Positions 1 through 9,701 of a stretch of 64,000 nucleotides of DNA are shown here, piece after piece. The notes below the pieces were generated by a model, which did no database searches, was not told the DNA's origin, and was given only the letters and a program-made list of their open reading frames with translations. A program made the translations under genes and the position numbers. Source of the DNA: JABMMZ01 sp044373665 (GTDB lineage Bacteria > Bacteroidota > Bacteroidia > NS11-12g > UBA955); contig JBIPNH010000003.1 of NCBI GenBank assembly GCA_044373665.1, forward strand, positions 1 to 64,000. The letters are read 5' to 3'. Positions within the stretch are counted from its first letter, which is position 1, and each line of letters starts with the position of its first letter.

Positions 1-873
1 CCTAAGCGCAGCGACCTCACGAATTCAAAAACAAAACAAACAAAAATGAGTAAAAAGCCCACCACGAATGAAAAACTTCAATTTGCCTTAACTCACACAC
101 CTACTCCCCAAAGCTGTCAAATTGAAATTTCGCGCCATTCGTGGACGCCTCCGCACAGTTTTCGCGTAAACCCCAAAAACCACCGCATTGAATGGCACGT
201 TTGAAAACCCAAGAAATATTTTTGATTTATGATTTTTGAATTTTGATTTTATAAACACGTTTTTGTCATGGTGAGGCTCTCGAACCATAGACAAAATAAC
301 TTTTAAGTTGAGTAAATAAACGATACCAAGCTCCCCTCTCCTTCGGAGAGGGAGGCCGTGACTAGGCTGAGCCTAGTGGGTGACACCTAAACAATTTCGC
401 TGAACGGCGTGAAACAATTCAAATAAAACTTTTGACACCCTTCGGTACTATTCAGCATAGCTGAATAACTCAGGGTGACAAAAGGGCACCTAAACATGTA
501 AACAATTTAAACCCCTTCAACCATTTAAACCCTTTAAACCTCACGCTGAACGGCGTGAAACATCTAAACAAACACCCTTCGAGAGCTACTCTCACGTGAC
601 TAGGCTCAGCCTAGTGGGTGACACCTAAGCAATTTTGCTGCGCGGCGTGAAACAATTCAAATAAAACTTTTGACACCCTTCGGTACTATTCAGCATAGCT
701 GAATAACTCAGGGTGACAAAAGGGCACCTAAACATATAAAAAATTTAAACCCCTTCAACCATTTAATCCCTTTAAACCTCACACTGAACGGCGTGAAACT
801 TTAAACCACTAGGCTGAGCCTAGCTAAGCTAATCCCTTATTCCTAACCCCTTATTCCTAATTCCTCCTATCCC
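1..873. other. Gene-free, repeat-rich intergenic stretch
   Basis: No convincing gene is present. The stretch is made of short palindromic and duplicated intergenic sequences: ACTAGGCT-n-AGCCTAGT palindromes at 361-377 and 599-615 (a partial copy near 806-821), a TATTCAGC-ATA-GCTGAATA stem (near 449-467 and 687-705), and the recurring phrase CTGAACGGCGTGAAAC (545, 784 and variants). The phrase also occurs, more degenerate, at 6050-6902, so this is a dispersed family. The only longer ORF (88-294, minus) looks accidental. Confidence 0.75.
358..799. repeat. Tandem direct repeat, period 238 bp, two copies
   Basis: Copy 1 runs from about 358 to 561 and copy 2 from about 596 to 799. The offset is 238 bp at every anchor checked (the ACTAGG palindrome 361/599, the AAATAAAACT run 421/659, the CCTC before the GAACGGCGTG phrase 539/777). 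The copies differ by few substitutions, one of which flips the centre of the palindrome (ACTAGGCTGAGCC versus ACTAGGCTCAGCC). Each unit carries two hairpin-forming palindromes and no coding frame, so it is structural or regulatory repeat DNA. Confidence 0.85.
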
Positions 874-2382
874 CTAGTTTCTCTCCGGTCTCATTTGCGG
901 AAAAAACAACACCTCTTGGATAGAAGATTGGTTCGTCATCATCATGGTTAATCTATCAATACCTACTCCTAAACCAGCAGTTGGTGGCATTCCATATTCA
1001 AGCGATCTTAAAAAATCTTCATCAAATGGCATCGCCTCATCATCCCCTCTACCTGCCAATTTCAATTGCTCTTCAAAACGTTCTCTTTGGTCGATAGGGT
1101 CGTTTAATTCAGAATATGCATTCGCAATTTCTTTGCCATTAACAAACAATTCAAACCTTTCTACTAAACCTTCAACAGTTCGGTGTTTTTTGGTTAGCGG
1201 ACTCATTTCGATTGGATAATCGGTAATGAAGGTTGGTTGTATGCAATGCATTTCGCACTTTGCCCCAAATATTTCATCTATTAATTTTCCTTTACCCATG
1301 CTTGCATCGGTTGGAATTCCCATTTGTTTGCAAGCTTCTCTTATTTGCGCCTCGTCCATTTTAGAAATATCCACGCCTGTGTGTTCTTTTATCGCATCAA
1401 ACATGGTAATTCGTTTGTATGGACGAGCAAAACTAATGGCTTGTTCACCCACCATTACTTCTGTTGTGCCGTTTACATCCATGGCTACTTTTTCTATCAT
1501 TTGTTCGGTGTAATCCATCATCCAATTGTAGTCCTTGTAGGCAACATATATTTCTAATCCTGTAAATTCAGGATTGTGTGTTTTGTCGATTCCTTCATTT
1601 CTGAAATTTTTGGCAAATTCAAACACGCCATCAAATCCACCCACAATCAATCTTTTTAGATACAATTCATTGGCTATTCTCAAAAACAATGGAATGTCTA
1701 GTGCATTGTGATGTGTTTTGAAAGGACGGGCTGCAGCACCACCATGGACAGTTTGTAAAATGGGCGTTTCCACTTCCATGTAACCGCTGTCTAAGAATGT
1801 ATTTCTTAACGACTGAATTACTTTAGAACGTTTGATAAAAGTTTCTTTTACGTGTGTATTGACTATTAAATCGACATATCGCATGCGATGTCTCAATTCT
1901 GAATCACTGAATGCATCATAAAGAACACCATCTTTTTCTTTGACAATGGGCAGTGGGTTCAATGATTTACACAGCACTTTCAGTTTATCTACCCTTAGTG
2001 TTGTTTCACCTGTTCTAGTTACAAAAACTGAACCTGTAACTCCTATAATGTCGCCAATATCTAGTAAATGAAGTACCACTTGATCAAATAATGTTTTATC
2101 CTCCTCTGTACAAATATTATCACGACCTACATACAATTGAAAACGACCATCTTTGTCCTGAATTTTCATAAAGCATACCTTCCCCTTCGGTTGAATACTC
2201 ATGATTCTACCCGCCATACTTACCTCTTGAAAATTATTTTCTTCGGCATTAAAACCATCCAAAATTTCTTGAGAATAAGCATTAATGTCCCACAATTCAG
2301 CTGGATAAGGGTTGATTCCTAATTGAAAAAGTTGGTCTAACTTTTGTCTTCTTTGTATTTGTAGTTCGTTTAACTCTGACAT
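874..2382 (-). CDS. lysS: Lysyl-tRNA synthetase, class II
   Basis: Charges tRNA-Lys with lysine in the cytoplasm. The 502-residue product has the usual class II LysRS length. An N-terminal OB-fold anticodon-binding domain spans roughly residues 54-145, followed by the catalytic core. Class II motif 2 is visible as FRNEG (about 260-264) and motif 3 as GLGVGIDR (about 470-477); the THNPEFTGLE stretch between them is typical of lysine enzymes. The ATG start is supported by full N-terminal alignment with the family. A TAnnTTTG promoter box lies 37 nt upstream (2420-2427). The gene is divergent from the large secreted protein at 2515; downstream is only repeat DNA. Confidence 0.97.
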   Translation of the reverse strand: MSELNELQIQRRQKLDQLFQLGINPYPAELWDINAYSQEILDGFNAEENNFQEVSMAGRIMSIQPKGKVCFMKIQDKDGRFQLYVGRDNICTEEDKTLFDQVVLHLLDIGDIIGVTGSVFVTRTGETTLRVDKLKVLCKSLNPLPIVKEKDGVLYDAFSDSELRHRMRYVDLIVNTHVKETFIKRSKVIQSLRNTFLDSGYMEVETPILQTVHGGAAARPFKTHHNALDIPLFLRIANELYLKRLIVGGFDGVFEFAKNFRNEGIDKTHNPEFTGLEIYVAYKDYNWMMDYTEQMIEKVAMDVNGTTEVMVGEQAISFARPYKRITMFDAIKEHTGVDISKMDEAQIREACKQMGIPTDASMGKGKLIDEIFGAKCEMHCIQPTFITDYPIEMSPLTKKHRTVEGLVERFELFVNGKEIANAYSELNDPIDQRERFEEQLKLAGRGDDEAMPFDEDFLRSLEYGMPPTAGLGVGIDRLTMMMTNQSSIQEVLFFPQMRPERN

Positions 2383-2419
2383 TTTTTTTCTTTATAATTG
2401 CTGTTTAATAACAAGTTGG

Positions 2420-2427
2420 CAAAAATA
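2420..2427 (-). promoter_or_regulatory. Putative lysS promoter -7 box (TATTTTTG)
   Basis: Read on the minus strand the sequence is TATTTTTG, an exact match to the Bacteroidota -7 consensus TAnnTTTG, 37 nt before the lysS ATG. No clear -33 TTTG element was identified. The intergenic space is shared with the divergent promoter at 2480-2487. Confidence 0.5.
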
Positions 2428-2479
2428 CACTTGATTTGGGTATTTTTCATTTATAAAGCAACTAAAACACCAAATTGTT

Positions 2480-2487
2480 TATCTTTG
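2480..2487 (+). promoter_or_regulatory. Putative promoter -7 box (TATCTTTG) of the T9SS protein
   Basis: TATCTTTG matches TAnnTTTG and lies 27 nt before the TTG start at 2515. It is the only exact box in the divergent intergenic region on the plus strand. Confidence 0.5.
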
Positions 2488-2514
2488 TGGTAAAATCAAC
2501 TAAAATAAATAAAA

Positions 2515-5500
2515 TTGAATCGAAATCTACAACAAATAGTTTTTGTTTTGAAACCACTCTTTATTGGTTTGATTTTATTTATTTTCAATCATTCTGAAGC
2601 CCAACTTTTACTGGAAAACAAAGGCCGATTCCCCGAAAACATTACTTATACCCAACAATTCAAAAATGGAATGGCTTATTTCAATACAACAGGCTATTCT
2701 ATCGTATTGAATGATGAAGTCATTAAGGACAGCCTTTGGCATCACTTACACAAATACAAAACCCTAAAACATGACTTTGTAGTTCCTGCTCACCGCTATG
2801 ATGTTGAATTTGTCAATGCTTTAAAACCTCAAATAATCCCTTCTTTCCCTTCTCCTACTTTATACAACTTTTACAAGGGTTCTCAACCACAGAATTGGCA
2901 TACCCTACTGCGTTCCTATGGCAAATTGTATTATCAAAACATCTATCCCAATATTGACTGGGAAATTCTGTATTTACATCAAGCTAGCAAACATAATTTT
3001 ATAATTAATCCATCAGGTAACCATCGAAATATCCAATTAAAATACGAATTTACCTCGGGGTTATCGCTAGAAAACGGACACTTAAAAATAAAAACCAGTG
3101 TGGGCACGCTTATTGAACACAAACCTTATGCCTACCAAATTATAGACAATGACACTGTTGTAATTCCTTGCAAGTATCAACTCAAAAAAAATAAGGATTC
3201 TTATATTGTCTCGTTTGAGATTGCTGAATACCATCAAAACCATCGCTTAATTATTGACCCAGTTTTGGTTTTTTCGACATACAGTGGCAGTCAAGGTGAT
3301 AATTTCGGCTTTACATCGACTCATGATTCTAAATCTAACCTTTATGGTGCGGGCATTGTAGATGGTGGCACAGGAACAAATTCAGGCGATTTCCCTTTTA
3401 CAACAGGCGCTTTTCAAACCGTTTATTCTGGCGGTCAGGGTTTAGCACCGGCCAATCTTCCTTGTGACATTGGTATCAACAAATTTGACAGTGCAGGCAA
3501 CACCCAATTATATGGCACTTATTTGGGTGGCGGTAGAGACGAATTTCCTCACAGTTTGGTGGTTGACAATCAGGACAATTTAATTGTTATGGGCACCACT
3601 TATTCCAATGATTTTCCGGTTCACGACTCGGCTTATGACAGAACTATCAATGGTCAAACTGATATTTTTGTTGTTAAGCTTAGTGAAAATGGAAGCACGA
3701 TGATGGGTGGCTCGTATATTGGTGGCAGTGGTTTTGACGGCATTAATGGGAATGATTTAAGGTTCAACTATGCTGATGATTTTAGAGGTGATGTAATTGT
3801 AGATTCTTTCAATAATATCTACGTAGCATCTTCGACTTACAGTGCTAATTTTCCTGTAAGAAATGCCATACAAAGTTCGCGTGCTTCGCTCCAAGATGGC
3901 TGTGTTTTTAGCTTTGATCCATTGATTAGAAAATTGAGATTTAGCACTTATTTAGGCGGTAATGATGACGATGCCATGTATTCCATAAGAATGTATGACA
4001 CTTTTATTTACGTGGGTGGAGGTACTGCTAGTAATGCCATGGCGTTTCCGGTAAGCGGACACCAAAATGCCTACAATGGTGGTCGTGCGGATGGTTTTAT
4101 AGCAAAAATGTCTCAAAAAGGGAAACTCATCAACAGCACTTATTTTGGAACCCCTTCATACGACCAAATCTTTTTTTTAGACATTGATGTGAATGGGCAA
4201 GTGTATGCCGCAGGTCAAACAGATGGAGATATAAACCGAACCCCTAACACTTATGGTTCTGACAAAAAAAGTCAATTTGTAGTTAGATATTCTCCCAACA
4301 TTGCTGTTATTAATTTGGCAACTACATTTGGCAACAGGAATAATAATCCCGAACTTTCTCCTTCTGCATTTTTGGTAGACCGATGTGACAATATTTACTT
4401 TTCGGGTTGGGGTAGCCCAATAGACTATGACGGTTTGCACTCTCTAACAACCTTTGGTTTACCCATTTCAGCCAATGCCATACAACCCACTACAGATAAT
4501 AAAGATTTTTATTTATTGGTTTTAAACAAAAATGCCTCCAATTTACTCTATGCCACCTATTATGGGGGTGACAAAACAGATGACCATGTGGATGGCGGCA
4601 CTTCGAGATTTGACAAAAGAGGAGTTGTATACCAATCGGTTTGTGCCAGTTGTCCTGATGTGGGAGGCAATCAAGATTTTCCTGTTACCTCTAATGTGCC
4701 TTTCCCTACCAATTTAAGCCCAAGGTGCAGTAATGCAACATTCAAAATAGACTTTCAAATCAACTATTCAATTGATGCTTTGTTTAGTGCAACTCCTAAA
4801 ATAGGTTGTTTACCTTTACCTGTTCAGTTTACGAAAACTAGCATACAAGCACGACAATATTATTGGGACTTTGGAGATGGAAGTCCGATAGATACAGGCA
4901 AAAACCCCATCCATATTTACACCAAACCAGGCATTTTTAAGGTAAAACTATTGGCTGTGGATTCTTTTTCATGCAATGTTTCTGAATTTGATTCTACTTT
5001 TATCGAAGTAAAAGACGTTCCGAAACCTGCTTTTGAATTTAAAACAGAAGTTTGTAGCAATGAATTCATCTTTACTAATTTATCCGAAAACGGGATTGAC
5101 CCTGAATGGAATTTTGGCGACAGCAGTGACTTATCTTTCACCGACAATCCGAAACACATTTATACCAAAGATGGTTACTTTAAAGTATTGTTAAAAGTAA
5201 CACACCCTACCTCAGGGTGTACGGATACACAAAGCACTATTATTCCGTATTTCAACGACCCTTTACAATCAATTAAGATTCCAAATGCCTTTACGCCTAA
5301 CAATGACAAAAATAATGATTGTTATACCATAGGCGGTTTAAACCCAGGGTGTGATGAAGCCAAAATATGGATTTACAACCGTTGGGGTATTTTGGTATTT
5401 GAGGGCACATTACCTAATGAATGTTGGACCGGCTATTTAAACAACAGTAACGAGCCACTTACTAGTGGAATTTATTACTATATTTTAGAGTTGGACAGTA

Positions 5501-5559
5501 AAAGAAAAGAGTTTTCTGACCGCAAAACCATCAACGGGGTTATTCACCTCATTAAGTAA
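2515..5559 (+). CDS. Secreted T9SS cargo: SBBP-type propeller, PKD domains, gliding-motility C-terminal domain
   Basis: A 1014-residue cell-surface or secreted protein of unknown ligand. The start is TTG at 2515: an in-frame TAA lies two codons upstream and no ATG occurs before the signal peptide, which ends near residue 29 (NHSEAQ). The N-terminal third resembles the DUF7948-type domain found on such proteins. Residues about 250-740 contain repeated STYLGG/D-like blades (STYSGS, GTYLGGG, STYLGGN, ATYYGGD) of an SBBP beta-propeller. Two PKD-like domains follow (DFGDGS near 784, NFGDSS near 865). The C-terminus from about 921 (IPNAFTPNND, then YNRWG, SGIYYY) is the CHU_C/gliding-motility-associated sorting domain recognised by the type IX secretion system. 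Adhesion or polymer binding is inference. Confidence 0.9.
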   Translation: MNRNLQQIVFVLKPLFIGLILFIFNHSEAQLLLENKGRFPENITYTQQFKNGMAYFNTTGYSIVLNDEVIKDSLWHHLHKYKTLKHDFVVPAHRYDVEFVNALKPQIIPSFPSPTLYNFYKGSQPQNWHTLLRSYGKLYYQNIYPNIDWEILYLHQASKHNFIINPSGNHRNIQLKYEFTSGLSLENGHLKIKTSVGTLIEHKPYAYQIIDNDTVVIPCKYQLKKNKDSYIVSFEIAEYHQNHRLIIDPVLVFSTYSGSQGDNFGFTSTHDSKSNLYGAGIVDGGTGTNSGDFPFTTGAFQTVYSGGQGLAPANLPCDIGINKFDSAGNTQLYGTYLGGGRDEFPHSLVVDNQDNLIVMGTTYSNDFPVHDSAYDRTINGQTDIFVVKLSENGSTMMGGSYIGGSGFDGINGNDLRFNYADDFRGDVIVDSFNNIYVASSTYSANFPVRNAIQSSRASLQDGCVFSFDPLIRKLRFSTYLGGNDDDAMYSIRMYDTFIYVGGGTASNAMAFPVSGHQNAYNGGRADGFIAKMSQKGKLINSTYFGTPSYDQIFFLDIDVNGQVYAAGQTDGDINRTPNTYGSDKKSQFVVRYSPNIAVINLATTFGNRNNNPELSPSAFLVDRCDNIYFSGWGSPIDYDGLHSLTTFGLPISANAIQPTTDNKDFYLLVLNKNASNLLYATYYGGDKTDDHVDGGTSRFDKRGVVYQSVCASCPDVGGNQDFPVTSNVPFPTNLSPRCSNATFKIDFQINYSIDALFSATPKIGCLPLPVQFTKTSIQARQYYWDFGDGSPIDTGKNPIHIYTKPGIFKVKLLAVDSFSCNVSEFDSTFIEVKDVPKPAFEFKTEVCSNEFIFTNLSENGIDPEWNFGDSSDLSFTDNPKHIYTKDGYFKVLLKVTHPTSGCTDTQSTIIPYFNDPLQSIKIPNAFTPNNDKNNDCYTIGGLNPGCDEAKIWIYNRWGILVFEGTLPNECWTGYLNNSNEPLTSGIYYYILELDSKRKEFSDRKTINGVIHLIK

Positions 5560-5560
5560 A

Positions 5561-6049
5561 CTACTTGTTGAGGTAGGCAGTCAACATCCAAATGGTTTTT
5601 TCTTGAGCACGAATGTAATCACTCATTAAAGCATTAGTACCTTCGTCCTCGGCTTCCGATGCAACTGCAAGAATTTCTCTTTGAAGTTGTATTAACTTTT
5701 CAAATGAATTTAAAACAGAGCTCAATGATTCTTTTCCAACAAAACTATTGGTGTCTTCTTTGATAGAGGAATGTTTAAGAAAATCCGTAAAACTGTGAAG
5801 AGGAGTATGACCTAGAGTCAAAATTCTTTCAGCAATTTCGTCTATTTTAATTTGGAAATCGGTGTAAAATTCCTCGAACTTCAAGTGTAATTCAAAAAAA
5901 TTATCCCCTTTGATATTCCAATGATAGCCACGGGTGTTCATGTAAAATACTTGGTAATTGGAAAGTAAATCGTTGAGTAATTTGCTTAGATTTTTACTTT
6001 TGTCTTTACTTAAACCGATTCTGTTTGTTTTGACGCTTACTTTACTCAT
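5561..6049 (-). CDS. Dps family DNA-binding/ferritin-like protein
   Basis: Forms a dodecameric shell that oxidises and stores iron with peroxide, protecting DNA. The 162-residue length fits Dps. Ferroxidase positions can be matched by spacing to E. coli Dps: H43, H55, E59 (usually Asp), D70 and E74, in YHWN, FFELH and DEIAERI. The N-terminal tail is lysine-rich (KVSVKTNR, SKDKSKN), as in DNA-binding members. It converges with the T9SS protein, with one base between the stop codons. A TATCTTTG box at 6065-6072 on the minus strand lies 15 nt before the ATG. Confidence 0.92.
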   Translation of the reverse strand: MSKVSVKTNRIGLSKDKSKNLSKLLNDLLSNYQVFYMNTRGYHWNIKGDNFFELHLKFEEFYTDFQIKIDEIAERILTLGHTPLHSFTDFLKHSSIKEDTNSFVGKESLSSVLNSFEKLIQLQREILAVASEAEDEGTNALMSDYIRAQEKTIWMLTAYLNK

Positions 6050-6064
6050 AACATTTATTTTTTA

Positions 6065-6072
6065 CAAAGATA
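6065..6072 (-). promoter_or_regulatory. Putative dps promoter -7 box (TATCTTTG)
   Basis: Minus-strand TATCTTTG matches TAnnTTTG, with 15 nt between its last G and the Dps start codon. Confidence 0.5.
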
Positions 6073-6902
6073 AGATTATCAAACCGATATGCGTTCTATA
6101 TAAAATTATAATAATATCAATAAAACCAATCTGCTATTAAATAATAAACCATAAATCGTGTATTAGCAACAAATAAGACTGATTAAGGGAGATACTTAAA
6201 CCTGTGTTGAAATAGATTCTGAATAAATTTTGAGGACAAAATTTTCCAGAATGACTGTTCTCAGTTTAAATAGATGCTGAAACCTGTGCTGAACTGGATT
6301 CAGTATAAAAGTCCTTTGCAACAGCCCCATGCGCAACTTTTTCCAGCATGACTGCCCTAATGACTAACCACATTTAATTGCGTATTTCCACCCAAACCGT
6401 CATGCTGAACTTGATTCAGCATCTTTTAGTTAGATAACGTAAATAGGCCTGAAATAGATTCTGAATAAATTTTGAGGACAAAATTTTCCAGAATGACTAT
6501 ACTCGGTAATCGGCAAACGCCAAGCATGGCGTCTCTACCAATAACACCTCACGCTGAACGACTTGAAACAACCTCCCCTGCTGTCATGTCGACGAAGGAG
6601 ACATCTTTTCCCGACAGCTTTTCTATTAGAACCAAGATACCTCCGTTGTCGGTATAACAGCCTAAAAAGAATTCAATATAAATTTTGAAGACAAAATTTT
6701 CCAGAATGACAATACCCACTAACCTCACGCTGCACGATGTGAAAAACGTTAACCATGATTTAAAGACGCCAAGCATGGCGTCTCTACCAACAACTATTAA
6801 CAACCTTTAATTCCATTAAACTCCGCTCACCCCCTAGGCTGAACCTAGACAAGGCTAATTCATAACTCCTAATTCCTAATTCCTAACCCCTAATTCCTAT
6901 AA
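6073..6902. repeat. Dispersed intergenic repeat field
   Basis: About 830 bp without a credible gene. A unit of the form AATAAATTTTGAGGACAAAA followed by TTTTCCAGAATGAC occurs near 6223-6256 and 6464-6497, with a variant at about 6676-6710. The CGCCAAGCATGGCG hairpin followed by TCTCTACCA occurs near 6519 and 6769. A TGCTGAACTTGATTCAGCA palindrome lies near 6402-6420, and GAACG/CTTGAAAC phrases link the field to the repeats at 1-873. ORFs across it have no protein-like features. Confidence 0.7.
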
Positions 6903-8183
6903 TTATTCTTCGTTATTATACAATAACTCCCGTTCGGTTTTTTTGACTTTCATGCCATCGGTGAGTTTGAAACTAATGGCTTCGTAAGGTGCAACAATAA
7001 CTTCGTCTCCTTTTTTCAGTCCACTTATAACATGTATAAATTTGGTATCTTGAATACCTGTTTTAACGACTCTCTTTTTGGCAATTCCATTTTCATAAAC
7101 AAACACAACTTCTTCTTTTTCAGTGGCATCCCCTTTTTTCTCTTTCATTGTAATGGCGCTAACATCAATAGCTGTAACTTGTTTTTTGTACGTGGTATAA
7201 ATATGAACCGTTGAGGACATTCCTGGTCGGAACAGCCATCTTCCTTTATTTTCCTCTAATAATTTTTGGTAAGATGATTCCAATATCAATACTTTCACTT
7301 CATATTTAGTAACCTGATCTGTACTCATTTGCACTCCTGTAGATTTTGAACTATTGGCAACTTGTGTTACTATTCCCTTAAACATTTTCCCAGGAAAAGC
7401 ATTTACTTCCACTCCTGCACTATCTCCTACATGAATTCTAACGATATCATTTTCGTTCACTTCTACCCTTACTTCCATTCTACTTAAATTAGAAATACGC
7501 ATCATTTCTGTACCTGCCATTTGTGCAGTACCAACCACACGTTCTCCTTTTTTTGTAACCAAACCCGTAATAACACCTGATGTAGGAGCAATAACATTGG
7601 TTCGGTTGTAATTTTTACCTGCCTGATTTACACTTGCTTGAACAGAAGCTGTGTTGTATTGCGAGGCTAAAACCTGTTTCTCTGCCGATTCATATTCTGC
7701 TTTGGACATTAAATACTGAGCCTCTGCGGTATTAAATTCTTGTTGACTTATTACTTTATCCTCAAATAATTTCTTTTGCATTTCATAAGTCTTTTTTTGC
7801 AATTCCAAACTGGCTCTTACTCTTGTAAGTTGCGCTTGCACATTGGCTGCATTGGCTTTAGCATTATTGAGTCCAGCATTGGCTTGTTCCAATTGTGTTT
7901 GGTAAATATCGGGGTTAATTCTTGCTAATAACTGTCCTTTTTGGACCTGTTCACCCTCTTGAATGTATAAGTCTATGATTTCTCCTGACACATCGGGACT
8001 AATTTTAACTTCATTTTCAGGATATATAGTACCACTTGCTGTTACTTCCTCCACAATATTCTGAAGACTTACTTTATCTGTCGCAATATTTAATCCTTTT
8101 TTATCTTTTTTAGCAAAAAGCACAGCTACTATTAGCACAATACTAACACTTGCTAAAACTATAATTATTTTTTTGGTTGACAT
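6903..8183 (-). CDS. Efflux periplasmic adaptor subunit (HlyD/MacA-type membrane fusion protein)
   Basis: A 426-residue adaptor that links an inner-membrane pump to a TolC channel across the periplasm. An N-terminal anchor helix occupies about residues 4-24. It is followed by a barrel-sandwich (lipoyl-like) half near 65-100 (GEIIDLYIQEGEQVQKGQ), a long Gln/Ala-rich coiled-coil hairpin about 100-195, the second lipoyl half (APTSGVITGLVTKKGE) and beta-barrel/membrane-proximal domains. It lies 7 bp after the TolC gene, clearly as one operon. The ABC ATPase and MacB-type permease that normally follow are absent; the gene is followed by repeat DNA. The partner pump is therefore probably encoded elsewhere. 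Confidence 0.9.
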   Translation of the reverse strand: MSTKKIIIVLASVSIVLIVAVLFAKKDKKGLNIATDKVSLQNIVEEVTASGTIYPENEVKISPDVSGEIIDLYIQEGEQVQKGQLLARINPDIYQTQLEQANAGLNNAKANAANVQAQLTRVRASLELQKKTYEMQKKLFEDKVISQQEFNTAEAQYLMSKAEYESAEKQVLASQYNTASVQASVNQAGKNYNRTNVIAPTSGVITGLVTKKGERVVGTAQMAGTEMMRISNLSRMEVRVEVNENDIVRIHVGDSAGVEVNAFPGKMFKGIVTQVANSSKSTGVQMSTDQVTKYEVKVLILESSYQKLLEENKGRWLFRPGMSSTVHIYTTYKKQVTAIDVSAITMKEKKGDATEKEEVVFVYENGIAKKRVVKTGIQDTKFIHVISGLKKGDEVIVAPYEAISFKLTDGMKVKKTERELLYNNEE

Positions 8184-8190
8184 GGTTTTT

Positions 8191-9606
8191 TTATAATGCG
8201 ATTGGATTTCCTTTGTAAAATTCTATAATAAGTGCTCTAAATACCACTTCGTATTTGGCTTGTATTTCATTAGATGTTGCCATACTGTAATTGTTTTTGG
8301 CTTGTGTTAATTCAAATACATTGGTTGCCCCGGCTTCGTATCTTTTTTGAATGTAATTCAAATTATTCTGCTGAGCTTCCACACTTTTTGATGTGGCTGC
8401 ATACCTTTGGGTGGCCGCTAAATAATTGTTGTAGGCTAAGTTTATCTCATTCATCAATGCATTTTCTACTCTTTTTAAATTCAATCCACTCACCTGACTG
8501 TTTATCTTCGATTTAGCAATTTGATTTTGAGCCTGAAATCCATTAAACAAGTTCCAACTTAAACTTATTCCTGCACTTTGACCGATATTGTCACGCAGTT
8601 GTTTATTAAAATCTATGGTTCTGGTTTGGAATGAATAAATTGGTTGCACCACATTTTCATTCCCATTTTGAGTGACACCAATTACTTGAGTTCCATTGAT
8701 ATTTACACCTGTAATTTCTTTGGCATTCTCAGAAAAGACGGTACTAACCGACCCGTATAACGATACCGTTGGAGACCATAAACTTTGACTCACTCTTATC
8801 TGTATATCAGCCGCTTCTTTTTGCAAAACCGCCGCCCTTACTTGTGGTAATTTAGACACGGCAGCTCTGTAAATATCATCTGCGGTTCCTGTTTGTGCCA
8901 TAAGTGTTTGAATATTGGCAGGCATTATTAACTCAAATGGGTCGTTAAATGGATATTGCATCAACATTTTAAGACTAAGGATAGCATTATTGTATTGTGC
9001 ATTGGCATTAATTACCGCCAATTCTTCATTGGCAAGTTGCGCTTTTTGAGTTAGCAAAACTGTTAAATCTGCCACACCTGCATCCACCATTTTTTGAGCT
9101 CTAATAATATTTTGTTGGGTTGTTTGCACTTGCATTTCTGCATTTTTAACCTGTTCTACACTTTGTATAACCAACAAATAAGCTGAAGAAACATTGATAG
9201 CAACTTGGTTCTTGGTATTTTCTATATTTTCGGCAGATGCTTTTCTTAATGTTTGCTGTTGCTTTATGTTATTGTAGTTTTGAAAACCATTAAAAACAGT
9301 TAAACCAGCATTGATACCAATATTGTTGGAGCGCAATGTTTGGTTTATAAATGTATTCGTAAACCTGTCAATCGTTCTACCAAATTGATAATGCTGACCA
9401 GCACTTGCAGAAAGAGAAGGCAACAAACTGGTGTAACTTTGGCGTTCATCTATCTCAACACTTTTTTGACTTAAAAGTGCTTGTTGCACATCTAAGTTAT
9501 TTTTCCAAGCGTAATCAATACAATCTTTCAATGAAAAAGGAGAAGATTGTGCTCTAATTGAGCTCACCATGAGTGAAAAAACACCAAATAAAACCAATTT
9601 ACGCAT
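8191..9606 (-). CDS. TolC family outer membrane efflux protein
   Basis: Outer-membrane channel of a tripartite exporter. The open frame extends to 9789, but the ATG at 9606 begins a clean signal peptide (MRKLVLFGVF...SSIRAQ), whereas the extra 61 residues overlap the desaturase gene at 9702 and look random. The mature protein, about 450 residues, contains two OEP repeats with Ala/Gln/Asn-rich coiled-coil helices and the repeat signature SWNLFNGFQAQNQIAKSK late in the chain. A TAGCTTTG box on the minus strand (9634-9641) lies 27 nt upstream of the ATG. It is co-transcribed with the adaptor downstream. Confidence 0.9.
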   Translation of the reverse strand: MRKLVLFGVFSLMVSSIRAQSSPFSLKDCIDYAWKNNLDVQQALLSQKSVEIDERQSYTSLLPSLSASAGQHYQFGRTIDRFTNTFINQTLRSNNIGINAGLTVFNGFQNYNNIKQQQTLRKASAENIENTKNQVAINVSSAYLLVIQSVEQVKNAEMQVQTTQQNIIRAQKMVDAGVADLTVLLTQKAQLANEELAVINANAQYNNAILSLKMLMQYPFNDPFELIMPANIQTLMAQTGTADDIYRAAVSKLPQVRAAVLQKEAADIQIRVSQSLWSPTVSLYGSVSTVFSENAKEITGVNINGTQVIGVTQNGNENVVQPIYSFQTRTIDFNKQLRDNIGQSAGISLSWNLFNGFQAQNQIAKSKINSQVSGLNLKRVENALMNEINLAYNNYLAATQRYAATSKSVEAQQNNLNYIQKRYEAGATNVFELTQAKNNYSMATSNEIQAKYEVVFRALIIEFYKGNPIAL

Positions 9607-9633
9607 CTTGTATTTTCTTTTTAAAAATTTTGT

Positions 9634-9641
9634 CAAAGCTA
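9634..9641 (-). promoter_or_regulatory. Putative promoter -7 box (TAGCTTTG) of the tolC-like gene
   Basis: Minus-strand TAGCTTTG fits TAnnTTTG, 27 nt before the ATG at 9606. It supports choosing that ATG over the upstream open frame. Confidence 0.45.
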
Positions 9642-9701
9642 ATCCGTTTATTCTTTTATCAAAATTACATTCGATTAATTTAATTGTTAAACGACCAAAA
9701 G

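Noticed and set aside
88..294. 68-residue minus-strand ORF
   Set aside because: Low-complexity, no family or secretion features, lies in repeat-rich intergenic DNA.
358..799. CRISPR array
   Set aside because: Only two long copies with a 238-bp period, no regular short repeats or spacers, and no cas genes.
6472..6803. Plus- and minus-strand ORFs in the repeat field
   Set aside because: They translate dispersed repeats and show no codon or motif support.
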